The notes: generated by a model from the sequence alone, not told the origin. Shown: positions 1-8,563, numbered from the stretch's first letter. The stretch is 48,992 nt of DNA from Prochlorothrix hollandica PCC 9006 = CALU 1027 (GCF_000332315.1 NZ_KB235937.1:1-48992); one strand, 5' to 3'. Numbers and translations: made by a program.

Positions 1-35
1 GAGGAGGAGCAGAGATGAATGATGGGCTATCAATT

Positions 36-107
36 TAAGCCGGGACAGTGGGGCGCGGAGCGCCCCACTGTCCCGTTAATCTTGTCCCGCTTTAAGCGGA
101 AACCCGA
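36..107. repeat. Repeat D, copy 1 (strong hairpin repeat)
   Basis: A perfect 15-bp inverted repeat (42-56 with 60-74, loop GGA) is followed by a second small stem CCGC/GCGG near 87-99. A diverged copy with the same order of parts lies at 30566-30626. No gene is visible in it. It is a dispersed intergenic hairpin repeat of unknown origin. Confidence 0.75.
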
Positions 108-170
108 ATGGTGATAATGACCCATCATCAAACACTTACTTCTTGTCAAGTACAATTTATACTAAATTAG

Positions 171-386
171 ATGCGATTACCCTGGCGGGGTTACCGAGTT
201 CAAAGTGAAATTAACCGAGAAATTTCCTGGCACCTGCGCCGCAATTTCTTGGTTCACTAGGTCACGCTTGCTAAGTTCACCAGATCACAACTCCAGGGTC
301 CCAAGGCTTATACAACTGCATCCCATCAATCTGTAGGCCTGCGGGCCATTTGACCGATCCCTTGCCATGCCGGGGATCTTTTTTTT
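171..386 (+). ncRNA. Candidate structured small RNA with own terminator
   Basis: No protein gene is visible in this stretch, yet it has the marks of a transcription unit. A perfect-looking -10 box TATACT lies at 158-163, so a start near 170 is expected, although no good -35 is seen. The RNA would fold on itself: CCCTGG 180-185 with CCAGGG 293-298, AGTT with AACT just inside, and a 12-bp arm 213-224 with 243-254 containing one G-U pair. It ends in a hairpin followed by eight T at 379-386. A long rod with one large asymmetric bubble resembles the general plan of 6S RNA, but I do not recognise the sequence and the family is not established. The downstream gene ubiA is convergent, so the terminator does not serve it. 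Confidence 0.45.
356..386 (+). terminator. Rho-independent terminator of the candidate small RNA
   Basis: GATCCC (356-361) pairs with GGGATC (373-378), followed directly by eight T. The T tract is on the plus strand only, so it terminates plus-strand transcription arriving from the left. Confidence 0.7.
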
Positions 387-387
387 A

Positions 388-412
388 GCCCGCCACAATT
401 AATCGAGGTGCC
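388..412. repeat. Repeat A, half copy (one terminus only)
   Basis: Matches about 25 bp of one end of repeat A (inner part plus the TIR TCGAGGTGCC) and abuts the ubiA stop codon. The other end is missing, so this is a remnant. Confidence 0.6.
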
Positions 413-1315
413 CTATACTGATGAACCCAAAGCATCAACAATGATGCCTGCCAGAAGGACAAAACCAATGAGGACATTTTGGCTAAAGAGTTGACCGTAA
501 ATAGCCCGCGATCGCGGTTGGCGCAGTTGTCCATATTGCCAAATCCAAAGAGCCGTGGCTAGCCCCAACGTTAGCCAGTAGCTGCCGTTAAACCCTTGAT
601 CCATCCCCAACCCTCCCAGCAGGGCCACTGTACCCAAGAAAAAGAGACCCACGGCTTCCGGAGCACGATCGCCAAAAAAGAGGGCGCTGGAGTGAATGCC
701 AATTTTGCGATCGTCTTCGCGATCGCTAAGGGCATAGATGGTATCAAATCCCAAGGTCCACAGCACTACCGCTCCCCAAAGCCACCAGGTTCCTGGCTCT
801 AACCGGCCCGTTACTGCGGTCCAACTAATCAGCACCGCAAACCCCCAGGCCAAGGACAGCACTAACTGGGGCACCGGGAAGACCCGCTTAGCTCCCGGAT
901 AGAGAACAATGAAGGGAAAAGCGCCCACCGATAGCCAAAAGGTGAGGCTGTTATGGGTTTGGTAGAGATAAAGAGCCAGGGCTAGGGCGCAACCAAAGGC
1001 GATCGCCATCACCATCGCTCCCACTTGCACCGACAGGGTTCGAGCGGCTAGGGGCCGATCGCGGGTTCGATCCACCTGGGTATCAATGTTGCGATCCCAG
1101 AGATCATTGGCCACGCACCCCGCCGCACTGGTGGCCAAGGTGCCCACAATAATCACCCCAATCAGGGCTAGGGGCGGTTGACCCTGACCCGCCACAAAAA
1201 TAGCCCACAGGGCCGGAATCAGCAAAATCAGACGGCCAGCGGGCTTATGCCAGCGCAATAGGCGAATAATAATCAACCACGGGGTTTCGGGGGTGGGGGA
1301 GTGGGTGGGAGCCAT
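413..1315 (-). CDS. ubiA: 4-hydroxybenzoate polyprenyltransferase (UbiA family)
   Basis: UbiA-type membrane prenyltransferase of 300 aa. In cyanobacteria this enzyme attaches the solanesyl chain to 4-hydroxybenzoate on the route to plastoquinone, in the membrane. The first prenyl-diphosphate/Mg motif is visible as NDLWDRNID near residues 70-78, and the second Asp-rich region as SDREDDRKIG near residues 197-206. About eight hydrophobic segments follow one another, and the length is typical of the family. The start is the first ATG after the 54-bp repeat array, which fills its upstream region. The gene stands alone, with ygfZ-like upstream on the same strand at 480 bp distance. Substrate choice among UbiA relatives is inferred from family and organism type. 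Confidence 0.9.
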   Translation of the reverse strand: MAPTHSPTPETPWLIIIRLLRWHKPAGRLILLIPALWAIFVAGQGQPPLALIGVIIVGTLATSAAGCVANDLWDRNIDTQVDRTRDRPLAARTLSVQVGAMVMAIAFGCALALALYLYQTHNSLTFWLSVGAFPFIVLYPGAKRVFPVPQLVLSLAWGFAVLISWTAVTGRLEPGTWWLWGAVVLWTLGFDTIYALSDREDDRKIGIHSSALFFGDRAPEAVGLFFLGTVALLGGLGMDQGFNGSYWLTLGLATALWIWQYGQLRQPRSRAIYGQLFSQNVLIGFVLLAGIIVDALGSSV

Positions 1316-1375
1316 GGGCAGCAGCCAGGGTTAACGCTTTGTAACAATCATAAGTTGTCATCAGTTTACCGCCCT

Positions 1376-1728
1376 GCAGTCGGCTGCGGGTCGAGTACAA
1401 CTCGACGATCCTCCTGGGAGAGCCGACTTGTAGTCGGCTTTGGGTCGAGTACAACTCGACCATCCTCCTGGGAGAGCCGCCTTGTAGTCGGCTTTGGGTC
1501 GAGTACAACTCGACGATCCTCCTGGGAGAGCCGACTTGTAGTCGGCTTTGGGTCGAGTACAACTCGACCATCTGGGAGAGCCGACTTGTAGTCGGCTTTG
1601 GGTCGAGTACAACTCGACCATCCTCCTGGGGGAGCCGCCTTGTAGTCGGCTTTGGGTCGAGTACAACTCGACCATCCTCCTGGGAGAGCCGCCTTGTAGT
1701 CGGCTTTGGGTCGAGTACAACTCGACCA
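1376..1728. repeat. 54-bp tandem array with two hairpins per unit (7 copies)
   Basis: The 17-mer GTCGAGTACAACTCGAC begins at 1390, 1444, 1498, 1552, 1602, 1656 and 1710, so the period is 54 bp, with one 50-bp unit. It is a 7-bp inverted repeat around ACA. Between copies lies a second inverted repeat, GCCGACTTGTAGTCGGC, sometimes with one changed base in the left arm. The array fills the gap between the ygfZ-like gene and ubiA. Open frames across it are repeat artefacts. Confidence 0.95.
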
Positions 1729-1795
1729 TCCCAATCATCCCACCCATCCCAATCGATCTGCTCCATGGGATTCAACTTGCGGAATTGAGGCAGAT

Positions 1796-2917
1796 TTAGG
1801 TAGATTCTACCGCTGAATCGGGATCCAGGGCAGGATGGCTGACATAGGCCAGGGGTACCACCTCCCCCATCACTTCCCCTGCCTGAACCTGGAGTCCCAG
1901 CCCCCCCGCCTTGGTGCGGATATACCCTAACCCCAGGGAACCCTCCGCCGTGGGGACGACACTGGTGACCTTACCCACCCGCTGGTCAGCAACAGTGAGC
2001 AGGGTTCCCGGTTCCGGCTGACCTTGGAAGCGCAGACCCCAGAGGCGCTGCTTGACCCCTTTATAGGTATTAAGGCGGGCGATCGTTTCCTGGCCAATGT
2101 AGCAGCCCTTGTCAAAGGAAACCGTTTGCCACAGTCCCGCCTCCAGGGGGTTATAGTCCTCCGTCAGTTCCCGATCGGGCTGGGGTCGCCCTTGCTGAAT
2201 GCGCAACTGTTCCCAGCCTTGGCGACCCAGGGGCAGGGCTGGGGTCCCTGGGGTTTCCGTGAGACTGTGCCACGCTGCCGCCGCCTGTTCCCCCGGCACC
2301 AGGAGGGTATAGCCCTCGGTGGCGAGGCCGCTACCCTGGGCCAGATGAACCGTGGAACCCTGGAACTCTGTGGTTAAGTGGCTGTGGGGGGCACTGGGTA
2401 GATCAGGGATGCCCAGTTGCTGTAACCAGGCTCCACAGTGGGATCCCAGCAGACTGAAAATCCCCACCTCACCGCTGCAATCCACCAATTTGACCTTATC
2501 AAAGGGAAAAATATAGCGATCGAGCCAGTCATGAATCTGTTGTCGCCGGTTGGGAGACAGCAGCAGCCGCACCCGATCGGCCAACACATAGGCGGTAGCT
2601 AAATCGAGGGTACGGGCCGTGGCGGTCACAAAGACGGTTTCGCAGCCTTGGCCCGGTTGCAAGGTTTGGAAATTATTGGTGCTTTGGTTATGTAAAAAGC
2701 GCAGGCGATCGCGATCCAAAACATCCAAACAGCCCCAATGGCTGCGATCGCACAGCACCACCCCCTGATCCTGATGGACAGCAGCGATCGCCTCGGCCTC
2801 TCGGCCAAAGGTTTGGGGGACAGCACCAGCTTCAGCGGCATCGATCACGGCTCCCTGGCGAGCCTGAAGTTCACGGAGTGTTAGAAGGGTCATAGGGTTA
2901 AATCTTGCCGTTTTCAA
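1796..2917 (-). CDS. ygfZ: YgfZ/GcvT-like folate-binding protein
   Basis: Folate-binding protein of the YgfZ/IBA57 family (373 aa), related to the aminomethyltransferase GcvT and implicated in tetrahydrofolate-dependent maintenance of some Fe-S enzymes. The family signature KGCYIGQE is present near residues 270-277, followed by the C-terminal beta-barrel part containing RLWGLRF and GYIRTKAG. The N-terminal part contains a GcvT-like DRSHWG segment and the FLHNQSTN segment typical of YgfZ. An internal ATG eight codons in (2893) is an equally possible start. The gene stands alone on the minus strand. The exact target enzymes cannot be told from the sequence. Confidence 0.85.
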   Translation of the reverse strand: MKTARFNPMTLLTLRELQARQGAVIDAAEAGAVPQTFGREAEAIAAVHQDQGVVLCDRSHWGCLDVLDRDRLRFLHNQSTNNFQTLQPGQGCETVFVTATARTLDLATAYVLADRVRLLLSPNRRQQIHDWLDRYIFPFDKVKLVDCSGEVGIFSLLGSHCGAWLQQLGIPDLPSAPHSHLTTEFQGSTVHLAQGSGLATEGYTLLVPGEQAAAAWHSLTETPGTPALPLGRQGWEQLRIQQGRPQPDRELTEDYNPLEAGLWQTVSFDKGCYIGQETIARLNTYKGVKQRLWGLRFQGQPEPGTLLTVADQRVGKVTSVVPTAEGSLGLGYIRTKAGGLGLQVQAGEVMGEVVPLAYVSHPALDPDSAVEST

Positions 2918-2981
2918 TCATCACAGGCCATGGGATCAGGAACCTGACGGGAGCATCCCAGTTTAGCAACTTGCTCTTCAT

Positions 2982-3077
2982 CCCTCATCCCCCAGCCCCT
3001 TCTCCCAGGGCGGGAGACGGGGAGCCAGAACGTTCAAAGTCCCTCTCCCGTTCTGGGAGAGGGATTTAGGGTGAGGG
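2982..3077. repeat. Palindromic intergenic repeat (CCCTCATCCC...GGGTGAGGG type)
   Basis: The ends are roughly complementary (CCCTCATCCC at the left, a diverged GGGATTTAGGGTGAGGG at the right), and the inside has complementary GGGAGA/TCTCCC blocks. The sequence resembles a palindromic repeat common between genes in many cyanobacteria. No coding capacity is seen. Confidence 0.6.
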
Positions 3078-3086
3078 CAGCCAAAG

Positions 3087-3126
3087 CGTTTAAGTCTGGC
3101 AACGTTTAAGTCTGGCAACGTTTTAA
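3087..3126. repeat. Short direct repeat, 16-bp period
   Basis: CGTTTAAGTCTGGCAA is repeated head to tail twice and begins a third time. This is one of the many short tandem duplications in this window. Confidence 0.8.
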
Positions 3127-3296
3127 GAAACCCCCCCAGGATACGGAGGGGTTGCTCTCGTTTTCATTGCGAAAGGTATGGCAGTATTACGAACCATTGC
3201 ATGTAGATATTTGGTGACAAAATACAGGAAATATTGAATTAGTGATCCCCATAGCGGGGTCTAATGTCATGAATCCACAGCATAACAGGGGTGGGC

Positions 3297-3338
3297 AAGG
3301 GTCTGGGATCAATCCACCCCCCTCGATCCCAGACCCTT
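3297..3338 (+). promoter_or_regulatory. 14-bp perfect inverted repeat in the leader of a small gene
   Basis: AAGGGTCTGGGATC (3297-3310) pairs perfectly with GATCCCAGACCCTT (3325-3338) across a 14-nt loop and is followed by a T-rich stretch. It sits about 70 bp before the start of the small gene at 3407. It could be a terminator, an attenuator or an RNA-stabilising stem; the sequence alone does not decide. Confidence 0.5.
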
Positions 3339-3406
3339 GATTTCCTTTTATCCCTGTCGATTTGGCCCAGGATTACCCCCATCCCTTATCAAGGAGTCCC
3401 AAAATC

Positions 3407-3601
3407 ATGAAAGGCCACTGGCAACTCCCCGACACCGCCGATCTCTACACCACAGCCTCCGTCACGGGTGAATTGTCCCAGACCGATTTCCGGACGGTGC
3501 AACTTACCCTCCGGTCTCCCAGTCTCCAGGATGAGGAGCGCCGTTGTATGCAGCGCCTGGTGTACGCGGTGCGTCGGGGTCATGTGCGCGTCGTGAGCTA
3601 G
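3407..3601 (+). CDS. Small conserved-looking hypothetical protein (64 aa)
   Basis: I do not recognise this protein. The start at 3407 is chosen because AAGGAG at 3391-3396 lies ten bases before this ATG. An upstream TTG at 3362 in the same frame has no such site. The product is small and soluble, without signal or membrane segment. It ends in an Arg-rich stretch (residues about 45-60: DEERRCMQRLVYAVRRGHVR) that could form a basic helix. The unusual inverted repeat just upstream suggests that expression may be controlled in the leader. The gene is convergent with gyrA, 109 bp away. Function unknown. Confidence 0.6.
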   Translation: MKGHWQLPDTADLYTTASVTGELSQTDFRTVQLTLRSPSLQDEERRCMQRLVYAVRRGHVRVVS

Positions 3602-3710
3602 TCGTTGCCAGCCGTTTTCCCCGGGAAGCAGGTCAAAACCCCCAGAACTAGCACGACCCCCACCGCAGCGGTAGGGATCCCAAAGCCATGGTCTAGGCTC
3701 GATCGCAAGT

Positions 3711-6455
3711 CTAGACCCGATCCACCTCAGAGTCTTCCTCTAGATCGGCATCATCAGCCTCAGCATCATCAGCCTCAGCATCATCAGTCTCAGCATCATC
3801 AGTCTCAGCCTCCAGATCAGCTAGATCGGGATCGGTGGGTTCCTCCCCGGGGGCGATCGCCAGCACATCAACCCCCTCCTCCAGATCGGTATCATCACTG
3901 TGCAAGGGCAAGGGCACCAGAGCCACCGCCGCTAAAGCATCCTCCACATCCAAGCGCTGCACCCTTACTCCCGTGGCCGATCGGGACTGTTGGGGAATAT
4001 CATCAGCAGCTTGGCGAATGATAATGCCCCGGTTCGTAATCATCATCAGTTCCTGGGCCGTATTGACCACCCACAGGGCCACCATTTCATCTCCCCCCTG
4101 GCGGAACTTAATGGCCCGCAGCCCCAAACCAGCCCGCTTTTGGAGGCGGAACTGTTTCACCGGGACCCGTTTCCCCAACCCCTTAGCCGTCACCACCAAG
4201 GCCCAAGGACCAGCACTTTGCACCGGAGCCTCGTCGGGTACTAGAGCGTCAACGTCGTTCCCTAACTCCTCGTCATCGAGACCATCGTCATCCTGATCCT
4301 CCTGGGCCGTAACTTGGTTACTGAGCACATCCATGGAAATCAGAGAATCCTGGTTCCGCAGAGCCATGGCCCGCACTCCACGGGTGGCACGACCGAGGGG
4401 GCGCAACTGTTCATGGCTGGCTTGGAAATGAATGGTCATGCCCTGGCGGGAGCCGATCAGCACTGTGTCTTCAGGATGCACTCGCCGTACCCAGCGCAGT
4501 TCATCTCCCTCTTCTAGGCAAATGGCAATGAGACCATTGGAACGAATGCTGCGAAAGGCAGAGAGGGCCGTTTTTTTGATATAGCCCCCCTGGGTCAACA
4601 TTAAAAGGTATTGATCTTCGGAAAACTCCGACACCGACACCAGAGACGTGATGCGTTCTTCCCGGGGGATCGGCAACAGTTGAACAATGGGAACCCCACG
4701 GGCATTGCGGGAACCGCTGGCAATTTGATAGGCGGGAATGCTATAGGCCACACCGCGATCGCTGAAAAACACAACCGTATCATGGTCGCAACAGGTCAAA
4801 AAGTGTTTGATGCCATCGTCATCCTTCATGCGAGTTCCCGCTTTGCCACGGGTTGCTCGGTTTTGGGCATCAAAGGTATCCACGGGCATCCGTTTGATAT
4901 ACCCCTGCTCCGTCAACAGAATCACCGCCCGTTCATTGGCAATGAGATCAATGGTATCTAGGGATCCGTCGGACTCAATCAATCGGGTAATGCGGGGGCT
5001 ATTGAAGCGCTGCCCCTGCAAGGCTCCCACCTCCGTTTGGATAATCTCCAGCACCCGTTCCCGGCGGGCTAAAATATCCTCATAGTCAACAATCCGCGCA
5101 TTCAGTTCCTGGTGTTCCTGCTCGATTTTTTCTGCTTCTAAAGCCGTCAAGCGACGTAGTTGCATCTGTAAAATGGCATCAGCTTGGGTTTCCGATAACT
5201 CATAGGAAGTCATCAGTTCCTGTTTGGCGGTGGGAGTGTCGGCAGCACTGCGAATCAGGGCAATAATGGCATCTAGAAACGACAATGCCCGCAGTAACCC
5301 CTGCAATAAATGGTCTCGTTCTTGGGCTTTACGGAGGAAGAAACGGGTACGGCGGTTGATGGTTTCAATGCGGAAATCGAGGAACACCTGGAGAAATTGT
5401 CGCAGGGTCAAAAGCTGAGGTTCCCCATTGACCAAGGCCAACATATTGGCACTGAAATTAGACTGAATGGGGGTTTGTTTGAAGAGGTTGTTGAGCACCA
5501 CTTGGGGGTAAGCATCCCGCTTCAGTTCAATGACGATGCGCATTCCATCCCGATCGCTTTCGTCTCGAATATCAGAAATACCCTCTAATTTCTTATCATT
5601 AACCAACTCAGCAATTTTTTCGATTAACGCCGCTTTGTTGGTCTGGAAGGGCAGTTCCGTCACCACAATGGCATCCCGATCGGGGCGACCGGTGTATTCC
5701 AGGGTCTCGATCGTGGCCACGCCCCGCATCGTAATGGAACCTCGCCCCGTGGTATAGACTTCCCGAATGCCTGAGGTGCCCAAGATCTGGCCCCCCGTCG
5801 GAAAGTCGGGGGCGGGGATATGCTCCATCAACTCCAGATCCGTAATCTCTGGGTTGGCGATCAACGCATTCAAACCATTAATTAATTCCCCTAAATTATG
5901 GGGGGGAATATTGGTGGCCATGCCCACGGCAATGCCAGAAGACCCATTGAGCAACAGTTGGGGGACCCGAGCCGGCAACACCACCGGTTCCTGTTGGGAT
6001 CCATCAAAGTTGTCGATGTAGCCGACGGTATCCGCTTCAATGTCCTGGAGCAACGCATCCATGGCCAAGGACTGCAACCGACACTCGGTGTAACGCATGG
6101 CAGCGGGGGGATCGTTGTCGATGGATCCAAAGTTACCGTGGCCATTGATCAGCGGCGATCGCATGGAAAAATCCTGGGCCATGCGCACGAGGGCATCATA
6201 AACCGCTGTATCCCCATGGGGATGATATTTCCCCAGCACTTCCCCCACCACCCGCGCACATTTTCGAAACGGGCGATCGGGGGTCAGCCCCAGTTCATAC
6301 ATCGCATAGAGAATGCGGCGGTGAACGGGTTTGAGACCATCCCGCGCATCGGGCAACGCCCGCCCCACAATCACGCTCATGGCGTATTCTAAGTAGGAAC
6401 GGGACATTTCGTTGCGCAAATCAGTGAGGATAATCCGCTCAGGGGAAGTACTCAT
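3711..6455 (-). CDS. gyrA: DNA gyrase subunit A
   Basis: Type IIA topoisomerase subunit that cuts and passes DNA; with GyrB it introduces negative supercoils. About 914 aa from the ATG at 6455, which begins MSTSPERI; an in-frame upstream start would add ten unlikely residues. The catalytic tyrosine lies in [10 protein letters not shown]. The quinolone-determining segment reads [10 protein letters not shown], with Thr where E. coli has Ser83. The C-terminal six-blade domain starts after about residue 500. The GyrA box appears as [10 protein letters not shown] instead of the enterobacterial QRRGGKG form. Two extra acidic stretches occur: one inside the C-terminal domain ([13 protein letters not shown]) and a long tail of repeated DDAE/DDAD units encoded by a 15-bp DNA repeat (about 3750-3808). 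A ParC role cannot be fully excluded, but gyrase is the usual enzyme in cyanobacteria. Confidence 0.93.
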   Translation of the reverse strand: MSTSPERIILTDLRNEMSRSYLEYAMSVIVGRALPDARDGLKPVHRRILYAMYELGLTPDRPFRKCARVVGEVLGKYHPHGDTAVYDALVRMAQDFSMRSPLINGHGNFGSIDNDPPAAMRYTECRLQSLAMDALLQDIEADTVGYIDNFDGSQQEPVVLPARVPQLLLNGSSGIAVGMATNIPPHNLGELINGLNALIANPEITDLELMEHIPAPDFPTGGQILGTSGIREVYTTGRGSITMRGVATIETLEYTGRPDRDAIVVTELPFQTNKAALIEKIAELVNDKKLEGISDIRDESDRDGMRIVIELKRDAYPQVVLNNLFKQTPIQSNFSANMLALVNGEPQLLTLRQFLQVFLDFRIETINRRTRFFLRKAQERDHLLQGLLRALSFLDAIIALIRSAADTPTAKQELMTSYELSETQADAILQMQLRRLTALEAEKIEQEHQELNARIVDYEDILARRERVLEIIQTEVGALQGQRFNSPRITRLIESDGSLDTIDLIANERAVILLTEQGYIKRMPVDTFDAQNRATRGKAGTRMKDDDGIKHFLTCCDHDTVVFFSDRGVAYSIPAYQIASGSRNARGVPIVQLLPIPREERITSLVSVSEFSEDQYLLMLTQGGYIKKTALSAFRSIRSNGLIAICLEEGDELRWVRRVHPEDTVLIGSRQGMTIHFQASHEQLRPLGRATRGVRAMALRNQDSLISMDVLSNQVTAQEDQDDDGLDDEELGNDVDALVPDEAPVQSAGPWALVVTAKGLGKRVPVKQFRLQKRAGLGLRAIKFRQGGDEMVALWVVNTAQELMMITNRGIIIRQAADDIPQQSRSATGVRVQRLDVEDALAAVALVPLPLHSDDTDLEEGVDVLAIAPGEEPTDPDLADLEAETDDAETDDAEADDAEADDADLEEDSEVDRV

Positions 6456-6522
6456 AATCAGTAAAAACTCCAAACCAGCGAACAACGACTACCAACAGAA
6501 TTCCCTGGCACCTGAGCCAAAG

Positions 6523-6616
6523 GGCACCTCGATTAATTGGGTTGGGCGGAGCCGCCCGCCACAACCCCTATTCTTGCGTTGGCACAGGGGCGAGAATTTG
6601 GATTTTTCGAGGTGCC
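6523..6616. mobile_element. MITE-like repeat A, copy 1
   Basis: Terminal inverted repeats GGCACCTCGA / TCGAGGTGCC bound a 94-bp non-coding element. It is flanked by the direct repeat CCAAAG at 6517-6522 and 6617-6622, a 6-bp target duplication. It lies upstream of gyrA, between its start and an otherwise gene-free stretch. Confidence 0.88.
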
Positions 6617-7022
6617 CCAAAGAGGTATCAAATCCAGGGAAGTGCCACGGCTTCAAACCATAGCCCAAAGCCATCCGAAAACGGTCAGACCTGGGGAAGA
6701 AAACCAAAGGACTAAAACAAGGCCGAATTTCCGCCTTAAGACATTTTTTGATTTTCCATAGATACGAAAAGCGGCGCAAAATGCCGCTCTCTTTTAAGTT
6801 TTTTCTCTGGATTTTTTTAAGAATCGGTAAGTATATTTTACCATACAGAAGTCCTTCTCCCTCTCAACTAGGTTAACCGTCCCAGAACTCCGATCGAGGT
6901 TGGTAACGAACAAATTTCAAGGGTTTCAGCTTGAAACGATCCATCTTCGTTAAATGCCAGGTACGGTTACCAATCAGGTTTGTAGCAAGGACTTCAGTCC
7001 TTCTCCCTCTCAACTAAGTTGC
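6617..7022. other. Gene-free stretch upstream of gyrA
   Basis: No credible gene. A direct repeat of about 21 bp (AGTCCTTCTCCCTCTCAACTA) occurs near 6850 and again near 6997. Around 6770-6810 is an A/T-rich segment next to GCGGCAAAATGCCGC, a small hairpin. The leader and promoter of gyrA must lie in its right-hand neighbourhood, but no clear promoter was identified. Confidence 0.5.
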
Positions 7023-7099
7023 TGTAGGTTTGGTTGAGCTTTGCAAAACCCAACAGCCACAATGGTTATGTTGGGTTTCGTTCCTCTACCCAACCTACA
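7023..7099. repeat. GTAGGTTGGGT-type cyanobacterial palindromic repeat
   Basis: The ends TGTAGGTTTGG and CCAACCTACA are inverted, and the inner blocks AACCCAACA / TGTTGGGTT are also complementary. The element is about 77 bp, non-coding, and of a type I recognise as widespread between cyanobacterial genes. It is followed by a short direct repeat (ACAGACAGCGAC). Confidence 0.75.
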
Positions 7100-7139
7100 G
7101 ACAGCGACTACAGACAGCGACCATCTTTGATCAGTTAAC

Positions 7140-7330
7140 CCGTTCGTAACGGGCGCATGTCAGGGTTGGGGGGGGTGCATCGTAGGGGCGAAGCATGGGC
7201 GGCAAAACTTGGGGCGATCACCCAGAGAATACCTGCGCCCATGCTTCGCCCGTACCCAAAATGGGGGCATTGACCTCCCCTGGTTTCAATCCGATGCTGC
7301 CCCCCCAATAACGAGATGCGCCCGTTCGTA
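7140..7330. repeat. Palindromic repeat with inner 18-20 bp hairpin
   Basis: Outer blocks ACGGGCGCAT and ATGCGCCCGT are inverted. Inside, GTAGGGGCGAAGCATGGGC near 7182 pairs almost perfectly with GCCCATGCTTCGCCCGTAC near 7236-7254. Non-coding and directly downstream of the CPBP protease gene. Resembles a MITE; no target duplication was identified. Confidence 0.65.
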
Positions 7331-7333
7331 ACC

Positions 7334-8194
7334 TTACCTCGCCGGTAGGCGCTGACTAAATCCCAAGGCCAAGGTTCCCAGCCCTAATAATCCCAGCAGG
7401 CCAGCCAGGGGATTTTGATCGATGCCGGTCACCCACGGTGGCACAGTGCCAAGACTGTGGGTCAGTTCCCCCACCACCACTAAATAGTAGCTCCACACTA
7501 AACCGCCATGGAGACCCACATTAATACCCAAGCGACCCTGACAGGAACGCTTACCTAAAACTAGAGTTAATCCTAATAGAAACAAGCCTGGAAATTGGGG
7601 AAATGTTCTAATTACCTCCGACCAGGGTTTAATAAAGTGCAACAGGGCAAAGAGTAGACTGCTACCGACCATTGCCCCCCACCAACCCCAGTCCCGTTGT
7701 AGTTCATCCAATAACCAACCCCGAAACAGTAATTCCTCGGCAAATCCCACCCCCAACGCCACCCCAAACCCTTCCAAGGCTATGCGTCCAAAGGCTAAAC
7801 CTGGGTTCTGCCATTGGAGCCAGCCTAAGCCCCCTTGAATCGCAAATAACACCAGGATCATGAGACTACCCAGCCCCCACCCCAGCAATAGTTCCCTCAA
7901 GGTTTGACCCGTCCAACACAAACCATAGTCTTGCAAAATCTGGGGCCGTCCATGGAAACGTCGCCCCCAACGCCGCACTAACCAAATAAATTGACCATAG
8001 AGCAACCCTAAAGCTGCAATGGTTTCTAAGGTTGGGTTGGGAACGAAGAGTACGATCGGCAATCCTAGCGGTAACCACACTAGGGCTAAGCTAGCGATGA
8101 ACAGACCCAGGCGAAACTGCAAAGGCGCTGGGGAAAAATGTTCAAATTTAAGGGTCAAAAACTTATTATTTAGACGTTTAGGGATAGAAGTCAT
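7334..8194 (-). CDS. CPBP family intramembrane metalloprotease
   Basis: Membrane protein of 286 aa from the CAAX protease / bacteriocin-processing (CPBP, Abi) family. The three conserved motifs are visible: EELLFRGWLLDEL (EExxxR, about residue 155), the FALLHF segment with the second-motif histidine, and NVGLHGGLVWS with the third. About seven to eight hydrophobic segments cover most of the chain, so it acts in a membrane. In cyanobacteria many such proteins occur and their substrates are mostly unknown. The gene stands alone. A MITE (repeat C) lies immediately upstream, 30 bp from the start codon, so its promoter may be altered by that insertion. Confidence 0.85.
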   Translation of the reverse strand: MTSIPKRLNNKFLTLKFEHFSPAPLQFRLGLFIASLALVWLPLGLPIVLFVPNPTLETIAALGLLYGQFIWLVRRWGRRFHGRPQILQDYGLCWTGQTLRELLLGWGLGSLMILVLFAIQGGLGWLQWQNPGLAFGRIALEGFGVALGVGFAEELLFRGWLLDELQRDWGWWGAMVGSSLLFALLHFIKPWSEVIRTFPQFPGLFLLGLTLVLGKRSCQGRLGINVGLHGGLVWSYYLVVVGELTHSLGTVPPWVTGIDQNPLAGLLGLLGLGTLALGFSQRLPAR

Positions 8195-8223
8195 ACGCTA
8201 TCAATGAGTGCATCAATATAAGG

Positions 8224-8519
8224 GTAATTATTCAGGGGTCCACAGGAGAATGAGGGTTTTATTTGGTAGGGGCAATCCCCCCGTGGTTGCCCCTACCGAT
8301 TTTGGTAGGGGTAATCCCCCCGTGGTTGCCCCGACCGATTTTGGTAGGGGCAATCCCCCCGTGGTTGCTCCGGCTGTGGGTCACCAAGAGGGTCGGCACG
8401 GGGGCAAGAACCCTACCCGAAGTCGAGGGTTCCCAGGTGCAATGCATCCCGTTGATCCAGATCTGACCGGCGATCGTGGGGCTGAAACCCTACTAACTTC
8501 GTCCCCCCTGAATAGTTAC
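8224..8519. mobile_element. MITE-like repeat C, copy 1, with 9-bp target duplication
   Basis: A 296-bp non-coding element with inverted ends GTAATTATTCAGGGG / CCCCCCTGAATAGTTAC. It is flanked by AATATAAGG at 8215-8223 and again at 8520-8528, a perfect 9-bp target duplication. It contains a 39-bp tandem unit repeated three times (GGTAGGGG starts at 8265, 8304 and 8343). A second copy lies at 22437-22802. Open frames across the repeats are not genes. Confidence 0.9.
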
Positions 8520-8524
8520 AATAT

Positions 8525-8563
8525 AAGGGCAGCTTAACAAGGGCAGCTTAACAAGGGCAGCTT
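8525..8563. repeat. Short tandem repeat, 16-bp period
   Basis: AAGGGCAGCTTAAC-type units occur three times directly after the target duplication of repeat C. Confidence 0.8.

Noticed and set aside
1376-1728. Possible CRISPR array or repeat-protein gene at the 54-bp array
   Set aside because: The whole 54-bp unit repeats, with no unique spacers and no cas genes. The open frames on both strands exist only because the period is a multiple of three.
6489-6779. 96-codon minus-strand frame upstream of gyrA
   Set aside because: It is largely MITE A sequence and has no recognisable domain.
8208-8537. Frames with GRGNPPVVAP repeats
   Set aside because: They lie within MITE C and arise from its 39-bp tandem units.
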